Part shown: piece by piece, positions 10,343 through 19,726 of the stretch | Position numbering within the stretch: the stretch's first letter is position 1 | Layout: every line of letters starts with the position of its first letter | Assembly (NCBI GenBank): GCA_963749515.1 | Contig: CAVVMR010000006.1 | Location: forward strand, 62,001-126,000 | Origin: Gaiellasilicea sp963749515 | Lineage (GTDB): Bacteria > Actinomycetota > Thermoleophilia > Gaiellales > Gaiellaceae | DNA length: 64,000 bases | Direction of reading: 5' to 3' | Position numbers and translations under genes: made by a program | Notes under the pieces: generated by a model | Database searches by the model: none | What the model saw: only the letters and a program-made list of their open reading frames with translations | What the model was told of the DNA's origin: nothing

Positions 10343-11683
10343 ATGAAACGCATGGCGACGGTAGTCGTCCTGCTCGTGGCACTTGCGCTCGTGGCGGTCG
10401 CCGCTGCGGCCGTGTCGGAGGATGTGGCGTCGACCAGACCCGCGGCGAAGAGCGGCGGCACGGCCGCCACCACGCTGACGGTGTGGGTCGGCTGGAGCGC
10501 CCGTGAGCTCAGCGAGTTCAAGAAGGTCGCCGCCGAGTACGACAGGAAGAACGCGGCGGTCACCGTCAACGTCGTCGGCGGCATCAACGACGACAAGATC
10601 ATCGCGGCGCTGCGCGGCGGGAACGCTCCCGACGTCGTCAGCTCGTTCACGTCAGCGAACGTGGGCATCTACTGTCCGTCGGGAGGCTGGATCGACCTCG
10701 GGCCGTACCTCAAGCGGGACAAGATCGACATGAATCAGTTCCCGGCAGCGACGCGCTACTACACGCAGTACCAGGGCAAGCGGTGTGCGCTGCCGCTGCT
10801 CGCGGATGTCTACGGCTTCTACTACAACAAGGCGCTGTTCGCCGCAGCCGGGCTCAAGGGACCGCCGAAGACCCTCGCCGAGCTGACGACGTACGCGAAG
10901 AAGCTGACGAAGAAGAACCCCGACGGCTCGCTGAAGGTCGTCGGCTACAACCCGTTCTTCGGCTTCTACCAGAACACGTCCGGCGCGTACCAGCCGCTTG
11001 TGAACGGCAAGTGGTTCGTGAACGGGAAGTCGAGTCTCGGCACGGATCCGGCGTGGCAGAAGCTGCTGCGCTGGCAGAAGAGCCTCGTCGACTACTACGG
11101 CCACAAGAACCTCGTCAAGTGGAACGCCGGCGCGGGCGACGAGTTCTCCGCCTCGCATGCGTTCGAGACCGGCAAGCTCGCGATGATGATGGACGGCGAG
11201 TGGCGTGTGGCGTTCATCTCGGCCGAACACCCGGAGCTCAAGTACGGCACCGCGCCGATGCCGGTCGACGCGTCCGTCTCGAGTCGGTATGGCTCGGGCT
11301 ACATCAACGGAACGATCATCGGCATCCCGAAGAACGGCAAGAACCGTGAAGAGGCCTGGAAGTTCGTCAGGTACATGACGACGAACGACCACGCACTCGC
11401 AACGTTCTCCAACGGGATCCGCAACGTGCCCTCGACGCGCTCGTCGGCGACGTCGAAGGAGCTCAAGCCGGACGCGAACTTCGCGACGTTCACGAAGATC
11501 TTCGCGAACACGAAGTCGCAGACGGTGCCGATCACCACTGCTGGCTCGGCCTATCTCGACACGTTCGCCAACTTCCTCGCGAAGTGGCAGTCGGGCAAGG
11601 TCGGCAACCTTCAGAAGGGCCTGCAGGAGGTCGACAAGCAGATCGACGCCAAGCTGAGGCAGTCAGGCGGCGGCGTTCCGTGA
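10343..11683 (+). CDS. Sugar ABC transporter substrate-binding protein
   Basis: A 446-residue family 1 (MalE-like) extracellular solute-binding protein. A hydrophobic signal peptide (residues 1-24) lacks a lipobox cysteine, so membrane anchoring as a lipoprotein is not evident. The mature part shows VWVGWSARELSEFKKVAAEYDRKN, ALPLLADVYGFYYNK and GKLAMMMDGEWR, all typical of the family. ATG 10343 follows AGGAGGG. The stop overlaps the next permease start. With the GH4 hydrolase and kinase downstream, the ligand is probably a disaccharide or amino sugar (inference). Confidence 0.93.
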   Translation: MKRMATVVVLLVALALVAVAAAAVSEDVASTRPAAKSGGTAATTLTVWVGWSARELSEFKKVAAEYDRKNAAVTVNVVGGINDDKIIAALRGGNAPDVVSSFTSANVGIYCPSGGWIDLGPYLKRDKIDMNQFPAATRYYTQYQGKRCALPLLADVYGFYYNKALFAAAGLKGPPKTLAELTTYAKKLTKKNPDGSLKVVGYNPFFGFYQNTSGAYQPLVNGKWFVNGKSSLGTDPAWQKLLRWQKSLVDYYGHKNLVKWNAGAGDEFSASHAFETGKLAMMMDGEWRVAFISAEHPELKYGTAPMPVDASVSSRYGSGYINGTIIGIPKNGKNREEAWKFVRYMTTNDHALATFSNGIRNVPSTRSSATSKELKPDANFATFTKIFANTKSQTVPITTAGSAYLDTFANFLAKWQSGKVGNLQKGLQEVDKQIDAKLRQSGGGVP

Positions 11684-12690
11684 TCCAGTCGCCGGTAGCC
11701 GGGGCGGACCCCGCCCCGGCTCTGCCGGCGGTCGATCGCCGGCGAGCCAGGAGGAAGGCAGCGTGGCGGCGACGCGGCCTCGTCCTCGCCTTCATGAGCC
11801 CCTGGCTCGTCGGCTTCTGCGTCTTCATCGCGTATCCGCTCGTCTACAGCGCGTATCTCTCGCTCCACTCGTACGATCTCCTCAGTCCGCCGCGCTGGGT
11901 GGGGCTCGCGAACTACCGCTACCTCTTCAACGAGGACCCGGAGGTCGGGACCGCGGTGCGCAACACGCTCTGGCTGATCGCGATCGCCGTCCCGCTGCAG
12001 GTGCTGTTCGCCTTCGGGATCGCGGTGATGCTGACGCGCGCGAAGCTCGGCGTCGGCATCTTCCGAACGATCTTCTACCTACCCGCACTGGCGCCCCCCG
12101 TCGCGGCCGCGCTCGGCTTCGTCTACCTCCTGAACCCCGCGACCGGCCCGGTCAACACGGTGCTCGGCAAGCTCGGCATCGAGGGCCCGCTCTGGTTCAA
12201 CGACCCCGGTTGGTCGAAGCCCTCGCTGACCCTGCTCGCGATGTGGGGCGTCGGAAACATCATGGTCATCTTCCTCGCGGCGATCCTGGACGTGCCCAAG
12301 CACCTGCACGAGTCGGCGGAGCTCGACGGCGCCGGCGCGTTCCGGCGGCTGCGCTTCGTGACCCTGCCGACGATCAGCCCGGTGATCCTCTTCGCCGTCG
12401 TACTCGGCGTGATCCAGGCGCTCCAGTACTTCACCCAGGCGTATGTGGCGGCGGCGATCGCGGCCGGCCAGGCCTCGCAGGCAGGGACGGTCAGCACGCT
12501 CGAACAGGGCTATCCGGAGGGCTCGACGCTCTTCTATCCGATCCTCCTCTACTACCACGGCTTCCGCTTCTTCAACATGGGCTACGCCTCGGCGATGGCG
12601 ATGCTGCTGCTCGCCGTCTCGTTCGCCGTGACGCTGCTGATCGTCCGCAACTCGCGCCGCTGGGTGCACTACTCGGGAGCGGTCAGGTGA
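11680..12690 (+). CDS. Sugar ABC transporter permease (MalF/UgpA type)
   Basis: A 336-residue inner-membrane permease with six predicted helices (first LVLAFMSPWLVGFCVFIAYPLVYS) and the cytoplasmic EAA loop ESAELDGAGAFRRLRFVTLPTISP that contacts the ATPase. GTG 11680 overlaps the binding-protein stop (GTGA). A very stable hairpin lies within the first codons; no better in-frame start exists between it and the first helix. The stop overlaps the next permease. Confidence 0.93.
   Translation: MIQSPVAGADPAPALPAVDRRRARRKAAWRRRGLVLAFMSPWLVGFCVFIAYPLVYSAYLSLHSYDLLSPPRWVGLANYRYLFNEDPEVGTAVRNTLWLIAIAVPLQVLFAFGIAVMLTRAKLGVGIFRTIFYLPALAPPVAAALGFVYLLNPATGPVNTVLGKLGIEGPLWFNDPGWSKPSLTLLAMWGVGNIMVIFLAAILDVPKHLHESAELDGAGAFRRLRFVTLPTISPVILFAVVLGVIQALQYFTQAYVAAAIAAGQASQAGTVSTLEQGYPEGSTLFYPILLYYHGFRFFNMGYASAMAMLLLAVSFAVTLLIVRNSRRWVHYSGAVR
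11697..11721 (+). promoter_or_regulatory. Hairpin just after the binding-protein gene
   Basis: Perfect 11-bp inverted repeat AGCCGGGGCGG / CCGCCCCGGCT with a 3-nt loop, beginning 13 nt after the binding-protein stop and inside the N-terminal codons of the permease. No T-run follows. It could protect the upstream message 3' end or slow permease translation, raising binding protein over permease. Confidence 0.6.
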
Positions 12691-13568
12691 GCGACACGGC
12701 TGTCACAGCACCTTTCGAGCGCCGGAAGCTGCCACCGCACGTGCGCCGCCAGCGGTTCCTGATCTCGGTCGCCGAGCACAGCCTCCTGATCGCGGCGGCG
12801 ATCGCGTTCCTCGCACCCGTCATCTTCATGACGCTGACGGCGTTGATGACGACGAATCAGGCGCTCTCGCCGGATCTCTGGCCGAAGACCTTCGAGTGGG
12901 GGAACTTCACCGAGGTCTTCCACAAGTCGCCGCTCTGGAAATGGACGGTGAACACGATGATCTACGCCGGCCTCGCCACGCTCGGCGTCGTTCTCTCGAG
13001 CATCCCGGTCGCCTACGCCCTCTCACGCCTGCGCTGGAAGGGCCGCGACGCCGTCTTCCTGGTCGTCCTCGTGGCGCTGATGCTGCCGCCGCAGGTCGCG
13101 GTGGTGCCGCTCTACGTGATGTGGGCGAAGCTCGACCTCGTCGGGACGCTCTGGCCGCTGATCATCCCCGTCTGGCTCGGCGACGCGTTCGCGATCTTCC
13201 TTCTGCGCCAGTTCTTCCTCACGATTCCCGAGGAGTACCTCGACGCCGCCCGCGTCGACGGGTGCGGAGAGTTCCGGATCCTGACCACCGTCGTCGTGCG
13301 GCTCGCGAAGCCGGCGATAGCCGCGGTCGCGCTCTTCTCGGTCCTCTACTGCTTCAACGACTTCTTCCTGCCGCTGCTCTACGTCGGCGAGAACCCGGAC
13401 AACTGGGTCGTCTCGATCGGCCTCTCGCAGTTCCGCTCGCTGCACCAAGTGCAGTGGAATCTCGTGATGGCCGCGACCATCGTCGTGATGCTGCCGGTGA
13501 TCATCCTGTTCTTCCTCGCGCAACGGGCATTCGTCGAAGGCGTCACCCTGACCGGAGTCAAGGGATGA
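12687..13568 (+). CDS. Sugar ABC transporter permease (MalG/UgpE type)
   Basis: A 293-residue permease partner. Helices include LLIAAAIAFLAPVIFMTLTAL and VFLVVLVALMLPPQVAVVPLYVMW; the EAA loop is EYLDAARVDGCGEFRILTTVVVRLAKP. It ends with the family hallmark GVTLTGVKG. GTG 12687 overlaps the stop of the upstream permease and its own stop overlaps the GH4 gene (ATGA), so it is in the middle of one coupled operon. Confidence 0.93.
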   Translation: MSDTAVTAPFERRKLPPHVRRQRFLISVAEHSLLIAAAIAFLAPVIFMTLTALMTTNQALSPDLWPKTFEWGNFTEVFHKSPLWKWTVNTMIYAGLATLGVVLSSIPVAYALSRLRWKGRDAVFLVVLVALMLPPQVAVVPLYVMWAKLDLVGTLWPLIIPVWLGDAFAIFLLRQFFLTIPEEYLDAARVDGCGEFRILTTVVVRLAKPAIAAVALFSVLYCFNDFFLPLLYVGENPDNWVVSIGLSQFRSLHQVQWNLVMAATIVVMLPVIILFFLAQRAFVEGVTLTGVKG

Positions 13569-14839
13569 AGGTCGCGGTCGTCGGCGGCGGCTCGACCTAC
13601 ACGCCGGAACTCGTCTCGGGGCTCTCGCGCGAGCGCGACAAGATCGACGTGCGCGAGCTCGTCCTGCACGACATCGACGCGGAGCGGCGTGACGTCGTCG
13701 GCGGCCTCGCTGCGCGGATGCTCGAGCGCCAGGGCTATGCGGGAGAGCTGCAGGTGACCGGCGACCTCGATCGCGCGCTCGACGGCGCCGACTTCGTGCT
13801 GATCCAGATCCGCGTCGGCGGACAGGAGGCACGCCTCTCGGACGAGACCGTCCCGCTCGCCTGCGGCTGCATCGGCCAGGAGACGACCGGTGCCGGCGGC
13901 TTCGCGAAGGCACTCCGCACGGTGCCGGTTGTGCTGGCGATCGCGGAACGGGTGCGGGAGCTCTCCTCGCCGGACGCGTGGATCGTCGACTTCACGAATC
14001 CGGTGGGAATCGTCACGCGCTCGCTGCTCGATGCCGGGCACCGCGCAGTCGGCCTGTGCAACGTCGCGATCGGCTTCCAACGCTCGTTCGCGCGCCATCT
14101 CGGTGTGCAGCCGGGCCAACTCGTCGTCAACCAGGTCGGCCTGAACCATCTGACCTGGATCCGGTCGGTGAGCCTCGACGGCCGCGATGTGCTGCCGAAG
14201 CTGATGGCGTCATACGGGGATGCGGTCGCCGACCAGGCTGCCTTGCCACGCGAGCTGCTCGACGAGCTCGGAGTCGTCCCCTCTCCCTACCTCCAGTACT
14301 TCTACCGTCACGATGCGACCCTGGCCGGGCAGCTGGAGTGCACCCCACGCGCCGAGGTCGTCGCCGAGATCGAGCGCGGCCTGCTCGAGCTCTACCGCGA
14401 TCCGGCGCTGAACGAAAAGCCCGCGCTGCTCGAGCAACGCGGCGGCGCCTTCTACAGCGAGGCGGCCACGGGCCTCGTGACGTCTCTCGTGACGGGCGAC
14501 GACGTCGTGCACGAGGTGGACCTCCGCAACGAAGGCACACTCCCCGGTCTTGCCGACGACGATGTGGTCGAGGTGCCCGCCCGGGTCGAGAGTGGGCGGC
14601 TCGTCCCGCTCCCACAAGCGCCGCTCGCGCCGGAGCTGCTCGGCCTGACCCAGCACGTGGCTGCGTACGAACGGCTCGCCGCAACGGCCGCGGTGACCGG
14701 CGACGCTGCGATCGCTCGCAAGGCGCTGCTCGCACATCCGCTGATCGGGCAGCACCCACTGAACGAGGAGCTCGTCGAGAGCCTGCTGGCGGCGGAGGCC
14801 AAGCGGCTTCCGCGCTCCGGCACGGAGGCAATGGCGTGA
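13565..14839 (+). CDS. Glycoside hydrolase family 4 enzyme
   Basis: 424 residues. GH4 enzymes use NAD+ and a divalent metal to cleave (often phosphorylated) glycosides by an oxidation-elimination route. The NAD-binding start AVVGGGSTYTPELVSGL, DFTNPVGIVT, CNVAIGF (metal-ligand Cys) and GLNHLTW (metal-ligand His) are visible. Sequence style is that of 6-phospho-beta-glucosidases, but the operon has no PTS and instead a separate kinase, so the true substrate may be a non-phosphorylated or amino-sugar disaccharide. ATG overlaps the previous stop. Confidence 0.9.
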   Translation: MKVAVVGGGSTYTPELVSGLSRERDKIDVRELVLHDIDAERRDVVGGLAARMLERQGYAGELQVTGDLDRALDGADFVLIQIRVGGQEARLSDETVPLACGCIGQETTGAGGFAKALRTVPVVLAIAERVRELSSPDAWIVDFTNPVGIVTRSLLDAGHRAVGLCNVAIGFQRSFARHLGVQPGQLVVNQVGLNHLTWIRSVSLDGRDVLPKLMASYGDAVADQAALPRELLDELGVVPSPYLQYFYRHDATLAGQLECTPRAEVVAEIERGLLELYRDPALNEKPALLEQRGGAFYSEAATGLVTSLVTGDDVVHEVDLRNEGTLPGLADDDVVEVPARVESGRLVPLPQAPLAPELLGLTQHVAAYERLAATAAVTGDAAIARKALLAHPLIGQHPLNEELVESLLAAEAKRLPRSGTEAMA

Positions 14840-16038
14840 CGTCGCCGATCGTCCTCGCCGTCGACGGCGGCAACTCGAAGACCGACCTCGCGCTGGTCGG
14901 CATCGACGGGCAGGTGCTCTCGGCCGTCCGCGGTCCGCTCAGCTCCCCGCACCACCTTGGCGTTCCCGGGTGCCTCGACGTGCTCCAACGGCTCGTCGAC
15001 GAGGCGGTCGAGCAGGCCGGCCTCGACGGCGCGAACGGGCCTGTTGCCGAGGTGGCCGTCCTGCGCATGGCCGGCGTCGACTTCCCGGCCGAGGAGGACG
15101 CTCTGCATGCGGTCGTCAGCGAGCGTGGCTGGGCGCGCCGGACTTCCGTCGGCAACGACACCTTTGCCGTCCTCCGCGCCGGCACCGAGCGCGGCTGGGG
15201 CGTCGCCGTCGTCTGCGGCGCCGGAATCAACTGCGTCGGCGTCGCGCCCGACGGCCGCCAGGTTCGCTTCCCCGCGCTCGGCGAGATCACCGGTGACTGG
15301 GGTGGCGGCTACGACGTCGGGATGGCCGCGGTCTCGGCGGCGGCGCGAAGCGAGGACGGTCGCGGCCCACGGACGAGCCTTCAGCATTCCGTGCCGGCCC
15401 ACTTCGGCCTCACGAGCCCGCTCGAGCTGGCCGAGGCGATCCACAACCAGCAGATCACGCGGCGCCGGGTGATCGAGCTGCCGCGGCTCGTGTTCGCCGA
15501 GGCTGCCGACGACGCCGTCGCCGCAGGCATTGTCACCCGCCTTGCGGGCGAGGTGGTCGCCCTCGCACGCGCCGCGCTCACCCGGCTCGAACTGACGCAG
15601 GAGCCGGTGGAGGTCGTCCTGGGTGGAGGCTTGCTGCAGGCGGCCGACGGCCCGCTGTCCGGCAAGGTAGCCGCCGGTCTCGCCGAGGTGGGTCCGCACA
15701 TCACCGTTCGCCCGGCCGCCTCCGCACCGGTCGTGGGCGCCGCGCTTCTGGGACTCGATGAGCTCGCGGCTACATCCGCAGGCGCAGGAGCGGCTTCGCC
15801 GCGAGCTCGCCGGAACCGACAACAAACCGACCATGAGGACGGCTGCAGATGGCTGATGTCCGCTTCGAGCAGGCAACGCGGATCTACCCGGGCACCGACG
15901 CGCCGGCGGTGGACGCGCTCGACTTGGAGATCGCCGACGGCGAGTTCGTCGTCCTCGTCGGTCCCTCGGGCTCCGGCAAGACGACGGCGCTGCGCATGCT
16001 CGCCGGTCTCGAGGAGGTCGACTACGGCTCGATTCTGA
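14836..16038 (+). CDS. BadF/BadG-type sugar kinase (N-acetylglucosamine kinase-like) with run-on 3' end
   Basis: ASKHA-fold ATPase; the N-terminal phosphate loop AVDGGNSKTDLALV, the GNDTFAVLRAG and VCGAGINCVGV segments and VVLGGGLLQAADGP match N-acetylglucosamine kinase-like BadF proteins. It would phosphorylate the monosaccharide freed by the GH4 enzyme. The recognisable domain ends near 15770 (about 310 residues), but no stop follows: the frame runs into the ATPase gene for 190 bp, giving a Ser/Arg-rich tail of about 65 residues with no family character. Loss of a stop by a small indel or a sequencing error is possible. Confidence 0.85.
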   Translation: MTSPIVLAVDGGNSKTDLALVGIDGQVLSAVRGPLSSPHHLGVPGCLDVLQRLVDEAVEQAGLDGANGPVAEVAVLRMAGVDFPAEEDALHAVVSERGWARRTSVGNDTFAVLRAGTERGWGVAVVCGAGINCVGVAPDGRQVRFPALGEITGDWGGGYDVGMAAVSAAARSEDGRGPRTSLQHSVPAHFGLTSPLELAEAIHNQQITRRRVIELPRLVFAEAADDAVAAGIVTRLAGEVVALARAALTRLELTQEPVEVVLGGGLLQAADGPLSGKVAAGLAEVGPHITVRPAASAPVVGAALLGLDELAATSAGAGAASPRARRNRQQTDHEDGCRWLMSASSRQRGSTRAPTRRRWTRSTWRSPTASSSSSSVPRAPARRRRCACSPVSRRSTTARF

Positions 16039-16928
16039 TTGGAGGCCGCGACGTCACAGATGTGCCACCGAAGAAGCGCGACGTGGCGATGGTCTTCCAG
16101 AACTACGCGCTCTACCCGTACCTGACGGTCGCCGCGAACATGGCCTTCCCACTCAAGATCGCGCACGTCAAGAAGTCGGAGCGCGAACGTCGCGTGAGTG
16201 AGGTCGCCGAGCTGCTCGGGCTGACGGAGTTCCTGGAGCGAAAGCCCGGCCAGCTCTCGGGCGGTCAGCGGCAGCGAGTGGCGATGGGGCGGGCGATCGT
16301 ACGCGAGCCCAGTGTCTTCCTGATGGACGAGCCGCTCTCGAATCTCGACGCGAAGCTGCGCGTCCAGATGCGCGCCGACATCGCCGCGCTGCAGGCGCGC
16401 CTCGGCGTGACGACCGTCTACGTGACGCACGATCAGTCCGAGGCGATGACCCTCGGGCACCGCGTCGCCGTGCTTGCCGGAGGGAAGCTGCAGCAGTGCG
16501 CCGCCCCGCGCGAGCTGTACGCCCGGCCGGTGAACACGTTCGTCGCAGGCTTCATCGGCTCGCCCGCGATGAACCTCTGCGTGGTCCCGGTCGGCGCGAA
16601 CGGCTCCGTCTCGTTCGGCGGCGTGTCGATCGAGCTTCCGGGTGAGGCCGCCGGCGGCGGTTGGCCCAGCATCGTGGTCGGGCTGCGGCCCGAGTCGCTC
16701 GAGCTTGCGGCGGACGGGGTTCCGGCAACCGTCCAGGTCGTCGAGGAGATCGGCGCGGACGCGTACGTCTTCTGCACGGCGGAGGTCGGCGGCTTCGAGA
16801 CGAAGTTGGTGGCGCGCAGCGACGCGCGGCATGTGCCAGGCCAGGGAGAGCGCGTGCACCTCAGACCGCAGGCGGACGAGGCGCACCTCTTCCACCCCGA
16901 GTCGCAGGAACGAGTGGTGGCCTCATAG
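15849..16928 (+). CDS. Sugar ABC transporter ATPase (MalK/UgpC type)
   Basis: 359 residues. Walker A GPSGSGKTT, Q-loop MVFQNYALYP, signature LSGGQRQRV, Walker B VFLMDEPLSNLD and H-loop YVTHDQ are all intact, followed by a C-terminal TOBE regulatory domain (FIGSPAMNLCVV onward). It energises the two permeases upstream. ATG 15849 has GAGGA 10 bases before it and lies inside the run-on end of the kinase gene. Confidence 0.95.
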   Translation: MADVRFEQATRIYPGTDAPAVDALDLEIADGEFVVLVGPSGSGKTTALRMLAGLEEVDYGSILIGGRDVTDVPPKKRDVAMVFQNYALYPYLTVAANMAFPLKIAHVKKSERERRVSEVAELLGLTEFLERKPGQLSGGQRQRVAMGRAIVREPSVFLMDEPLSNLDAKLRVQMRADIAALQARLGVTTVYVTHDQSEAMTLGHRVAVLAGGKLQQCAAPRELYARPVNTFVAGFIGSPAMNLCVVPVGANGSVSFGGVSIELPGEAAGGGWPSIVVGLRPESLELAADGVPATVQVVEEIGADAYVFCTAEVGGFETKLVARSDARHVPGQGERVHLRPQADEAHLFHPESQERVVAS

Positions 16929-17005
16929 TCCTGTAAGGATTCGGTCAAACGAGGGTCGTAGGTCTTGTCGGCGAAGGGGGAAGCAGCCACCCTTTCCTTG
17001 ACGCT

Positions 17006-19108
17006 GTGCCCAGACGACTCCTCCTTCTCATAGGACTTGCCCTCGCGCTGCCTGCTCCGGGCGCCGCGCAGGACGCGACGATCGTCTCTCGCGACGTCCC
17101 GCTGGGCTCGCAGCGCTCCCTGTCGGCGGGGCAGCCGTCGACGCAGTTCAACCTCGTCGGCCTCCACTGGCGCGGCGGCGGCGCCGTCGAGTTCCGGACA
17201 CGGTCGCTCTCGGGGCGTTGGAGCGGTTGGATGGATGCGGCGCCCGAGGCCGAGGACCGGCCCGACGTGGGCACCGACGAGCGAGCGCGCCTGGCCTCCT
17301 GGCGGCTGGGGAACCCGTGGTGGGTCGGACCCTCCGACCGGATCGAGTACCGGCTGCGCGGCAAGGTCACCCGGCTGCGCGCCTACTTCGTGTGGAGCCC
17401 GCCCGCAGGCGTTCCGGCGCGGACGCTCCAGAAGGCGGGCTCGCCCGCGATCGTCCCCCGGAGCGGCTGGAATGCGGACGAGACGATCCGGCGCAGCACT
17501 CCCTCGTTCGCGACCGCTATCAGGCTGGCGGTGGTTCACCACACGGCCGGTGCCAACGGGTACACCGCAGCACAGTCACCGTCGATCGTGCGGGCGATCG
17601 AGCTCTACCACGTGAAGGGCAACGGCTGGAACGACATCGGCTACAACTTTCTCGTCGACCGCTTCGGGACGGTCTTCGAGGGCCGGTTCGGTGGTGTCGA
17701 GCGCAACGTCATCGGCGCGCACGCCGAGGGCTTCAACACCAGCTCTGTCGGCGTAGCGGTGATGGGCGAGTACAGCTCACTCGCCGTGGCGGCAAAGGCG
17801 CGGGACTCGCTCGCGCGGCTGCTCGCCTGGCGCCTCGATCTCGCACACGTCGATCCCGCCAGCACGCTGTCGTTCATCTCCGGCGGCAACGCACGCTTCC
17901 CGGCGGGCCTGCCGGTCTTCCTCCGCACGGTCTCCGGCCACCGGGACACGGGCTTCACGGACTGCCCGGGAACCGCGCTCTACAACCTGTTGACCACCAT
18001 TGCGGGAGAGGTTGCGACCATCGGCCTGCCGAAGCTCTACGCGCCTTCCGTCACGGGATCGGTGCCCGGGCCCGTCCGGTTCCGCGCACGGCTCTCGTCA
18101 GCCCTCCCCTGGACCGTCGAGGTCTTCGACCCTGCGGGGCTCGCATACGCATCGACATCGGGGGTCGGTCCGAACGTCGACTGGACCTGGGATGCGTCAC
18201 TGGCACCGCCCGGCACCTACACGTACGCGATCCGGTCCGACGTCAGCGTGACGCCGGCTGTCGGGACGATCGGCGGTGGGAGTGCCGGCGTCTTCACGGT
18301 CACCGGGCTCGCCGCTGACCCCGAGACGGTGACGCCGAACGCCGACACGATCGCCGACCAGACCACGATCACCTACACGCTCTCCGAATCGGGCAACGTC
18401 ACCGTGACGCTGCGAGACATCTCGGGCGCGCCGGTCGCCACGATTTCCAACAAGGCGTGGAAGCGCGCCGGTGAGCACGCGATTCGCTTCGACCCGGCCC
18501 ATCTGCCGGACGGCGTGTTCCAGATCGAGATCCTGGCGAACGCGATTGGCGCGCGTCAGGCAACGGCCACGACCCAGATCGTGGTCAGCCGGACGCTCGG
18601 CAAGGTGACGGCCGCGCGGCTCGCGTTCTCGCCCAATGCGGACGGTCGCGCAGACCGGATCGGGTTCCGCTTCGAGCTCGCCGCTCCGGCGGAGGTTCGG
18701 CTCCGGATCCTGAAGCAGGGCAAGTGGGTGGCAACGCCGTTCAAGGGCCCGCTCCAGCCGGGCGTGCAGAAGGTCGACTGGGACGGCGCGAAGCGAGTCG
18801 GCCGCCTGCTCGACGGCGAGTACGAGGCGGTGGTCGAGGCGATCGACGCGTTCGCGACGTCGACGGTCGCCGTGCCGTTCAGCGCCGACACTCGGGAGCC
18901 CAAAGTCAGGATCGTCCAGCGCAGCCCCCTCAAGCTCTGGGTCAGCGAGCCGGCAACGGTCACGCTCCGCTTCGGCACGCGGCGGCTGGTGTACAACGCC
19001 CTCAAGGTCGGCGAGGCGCGCGTCATGAAGGCGCCGAAGCTGGGGATCGTCCGGGCGGTTGCCTGGGACCCCGCGGGCAACAAGAGCAAGCCTGCCTCCC
19101 GGCGCTAG
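17006..19108 (+). CDS. Secreted PGRP/amidase_2 N-acetylmuramoyl-L-alanine amidase
   Basis: 700 residues. A signal peptide (RRLLLLIGLALALPAPGAAQ) leads to a beta-rich N-terminal module (about 30-140), then a peptidoglycan-recognition/amidase domain with zinc ligands in VVHHTAGAN (about residue 178) and GHRDTGFTDCPG (about 311-320). The C-terminal half has two FlgD-like Ig repeats, each around an SPNADGRAD / TPNADTIAD motif, likely for wall or surface placement. It probably cleaves the stem peptide amide in peptidoglycan outside the membrane. GTG start; single-gene unit. Confidence 0.9.
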   Translation: MPRRLLLLIGLALALPAPGAAQDATIVSRDVPLGSQRSLSAGQPSTQFNLVGLHWRGGGAVEFRTRSLSGRWSGWMDAAPEAEDRPDVGTDERARLASWRLGNPWWVGPSDRIEYRLRGKVTRLRAYFVWSPPAGVPARTLQKAGSPAIVPRSGWNADETIRRSTPSFATAIRLAVVHHTAGANGYTAAQSPSIVRAIELYHVKGNGWNDIGYNFLVDRFGTVFEGRFGGVERNVIGAHAEGFNTSSVGVAVMGEYSSLAVAAKARDSLARLLAWRLDLAHVDPASTLSFISGGNARFPAGLPVFLRTVSGHRDTGFTDCPGTALYNLLTTIAGEVATIGLPKLYAPSVTGSVPGPVRFRARLSSALPWTVEVFDPAGLAYASTSGVGPNVDWTWDASLAPPGTYTYAIRSDVSVTPAVGTIGGGSAGVFTVTGLAADPETVTPNADTIADQTTITYTLSESGNVTVTLRDISGAPVATISNKAWKRAGEHAIRFDPAHLPDGVFQIEILANAIGARQATATTQIVVSRTLGKVTAARLAFSPNADGRADRIGFRFELAAPAEVRLRILKQGKWVATPFKGPLQPGVQKVDWDGAKRVGRLLDGEYEAVVEAIDAFATSTVAVPFSADTREPKVRIVQRSPLKLWVSEPATVTLRFGTRRLVYNALKVGEARVMKAPKLGIVRAVAWDPAGNKSKPASRR

Positions 19109-19111
19109 CTC

Positions 19112-19117
19112 TACACT
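19112..19117 (+). promoter_or_regulatory. Leaderless -10 element of the sigma-fab operon
   Basis: TACACT lies exactly 6 nt before the GTG start of the sigma factor gene, the actinobacterial leaderless arrangement, and 3 nt after the amidase stop codon. No good -35 sequence is seen. Confidence 0.5.
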
Positions 19118-19123
19118 CGGCGG

Positions 19124-19726
19124 GTGCAACCGCCCGTGCGCAGATCCCGTCGAATCAATCAGGACCTTCGGCCCGAACGGCCACTGGTCTACGGGAAATT
19201 GAGCGATCCCATCTTGGTGAAGAGAGCAAAGGACGGCGATGCGCGGGCGCTCGATGCGCTCTGCGAACGGCACGCACCCCGCGTGGAGCGCCTCGCCCAC
19301 CACATGCTCCGCGACCCGGAGGACGCACGCGACGCCTCGCAGGAGGCGCTCGCGAAGCTCTGCGTGAAGCTGCGGCAGTTTCGCGGCGAGTCGTCGTTCT
19401 CGACCTGGCTGCACCGGCTGACGGTCAACGCGTGCCGGGATGTCGCACAGCGCCAGGTCGCGCGCCGCTGCGAGCCGCTCGACGAGGACCGTCGCGAGGC
19501 ACGCGACGGCGACCCGGCCCAGGCGGCCGAGGCCTCCGAGCTCCGTTCCGAGCTCGGCGCCTGCCTGGCCGAGATCTCGCCCGCGCAGGCCAAGGTCGTC
19601 GTCCTCAAGGACGCGTTCGAGTTCAGCTTCGAGGAGATCGCGGGCGCCGAGGGGATGCCGGTCGGAACCGCGAAGTGCTATGCCCACCGCGGCCGCAACG
19701 GCCTGCGGGAACGGCTCTCGGCGTGA
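19124..19726 (+). CDS. ECF-type RNA polymerase sigma factor
   Basis: 200 residues with sigma-2 (DPEDARDASQEALAKLCVKLRQFRGESSFSTWLHRLTVNACRD) and sigma-4 (LAEISPAQAKVVVLKDAFEFSFEEIAGAEGMPVGTAKCYAHRGRNGLRERL). The N-terminal 27 residues before LSDPILVKRAKDGD are unusual for ECF factors; a TTG at 19199 is an alternative start, but the -10 placed 6 nt before GTG 19124 supports the longer form. It overlaps fabZ by 4 bases and so heads the fatty-acid operon. No anti-sigma gene is adjacent. Confidence 0.88.
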   Translation: MQPPVRRSRRINQDLRPERPLVYGKLSDPILVKRAKDGDARALDALCERHAPRVERLAHHMLRDPEDARDASQEALAKLCVKLRQFRGESSFSTWLHRLTVNACRDVAQRQVARRCEPLDEDRREARDGDPAQAAEASELRSELGACLAEISPAQAKVVVLKDAFEFSFEEIAGAEGMPVGTAKCYAHRGRNGLRERLSA

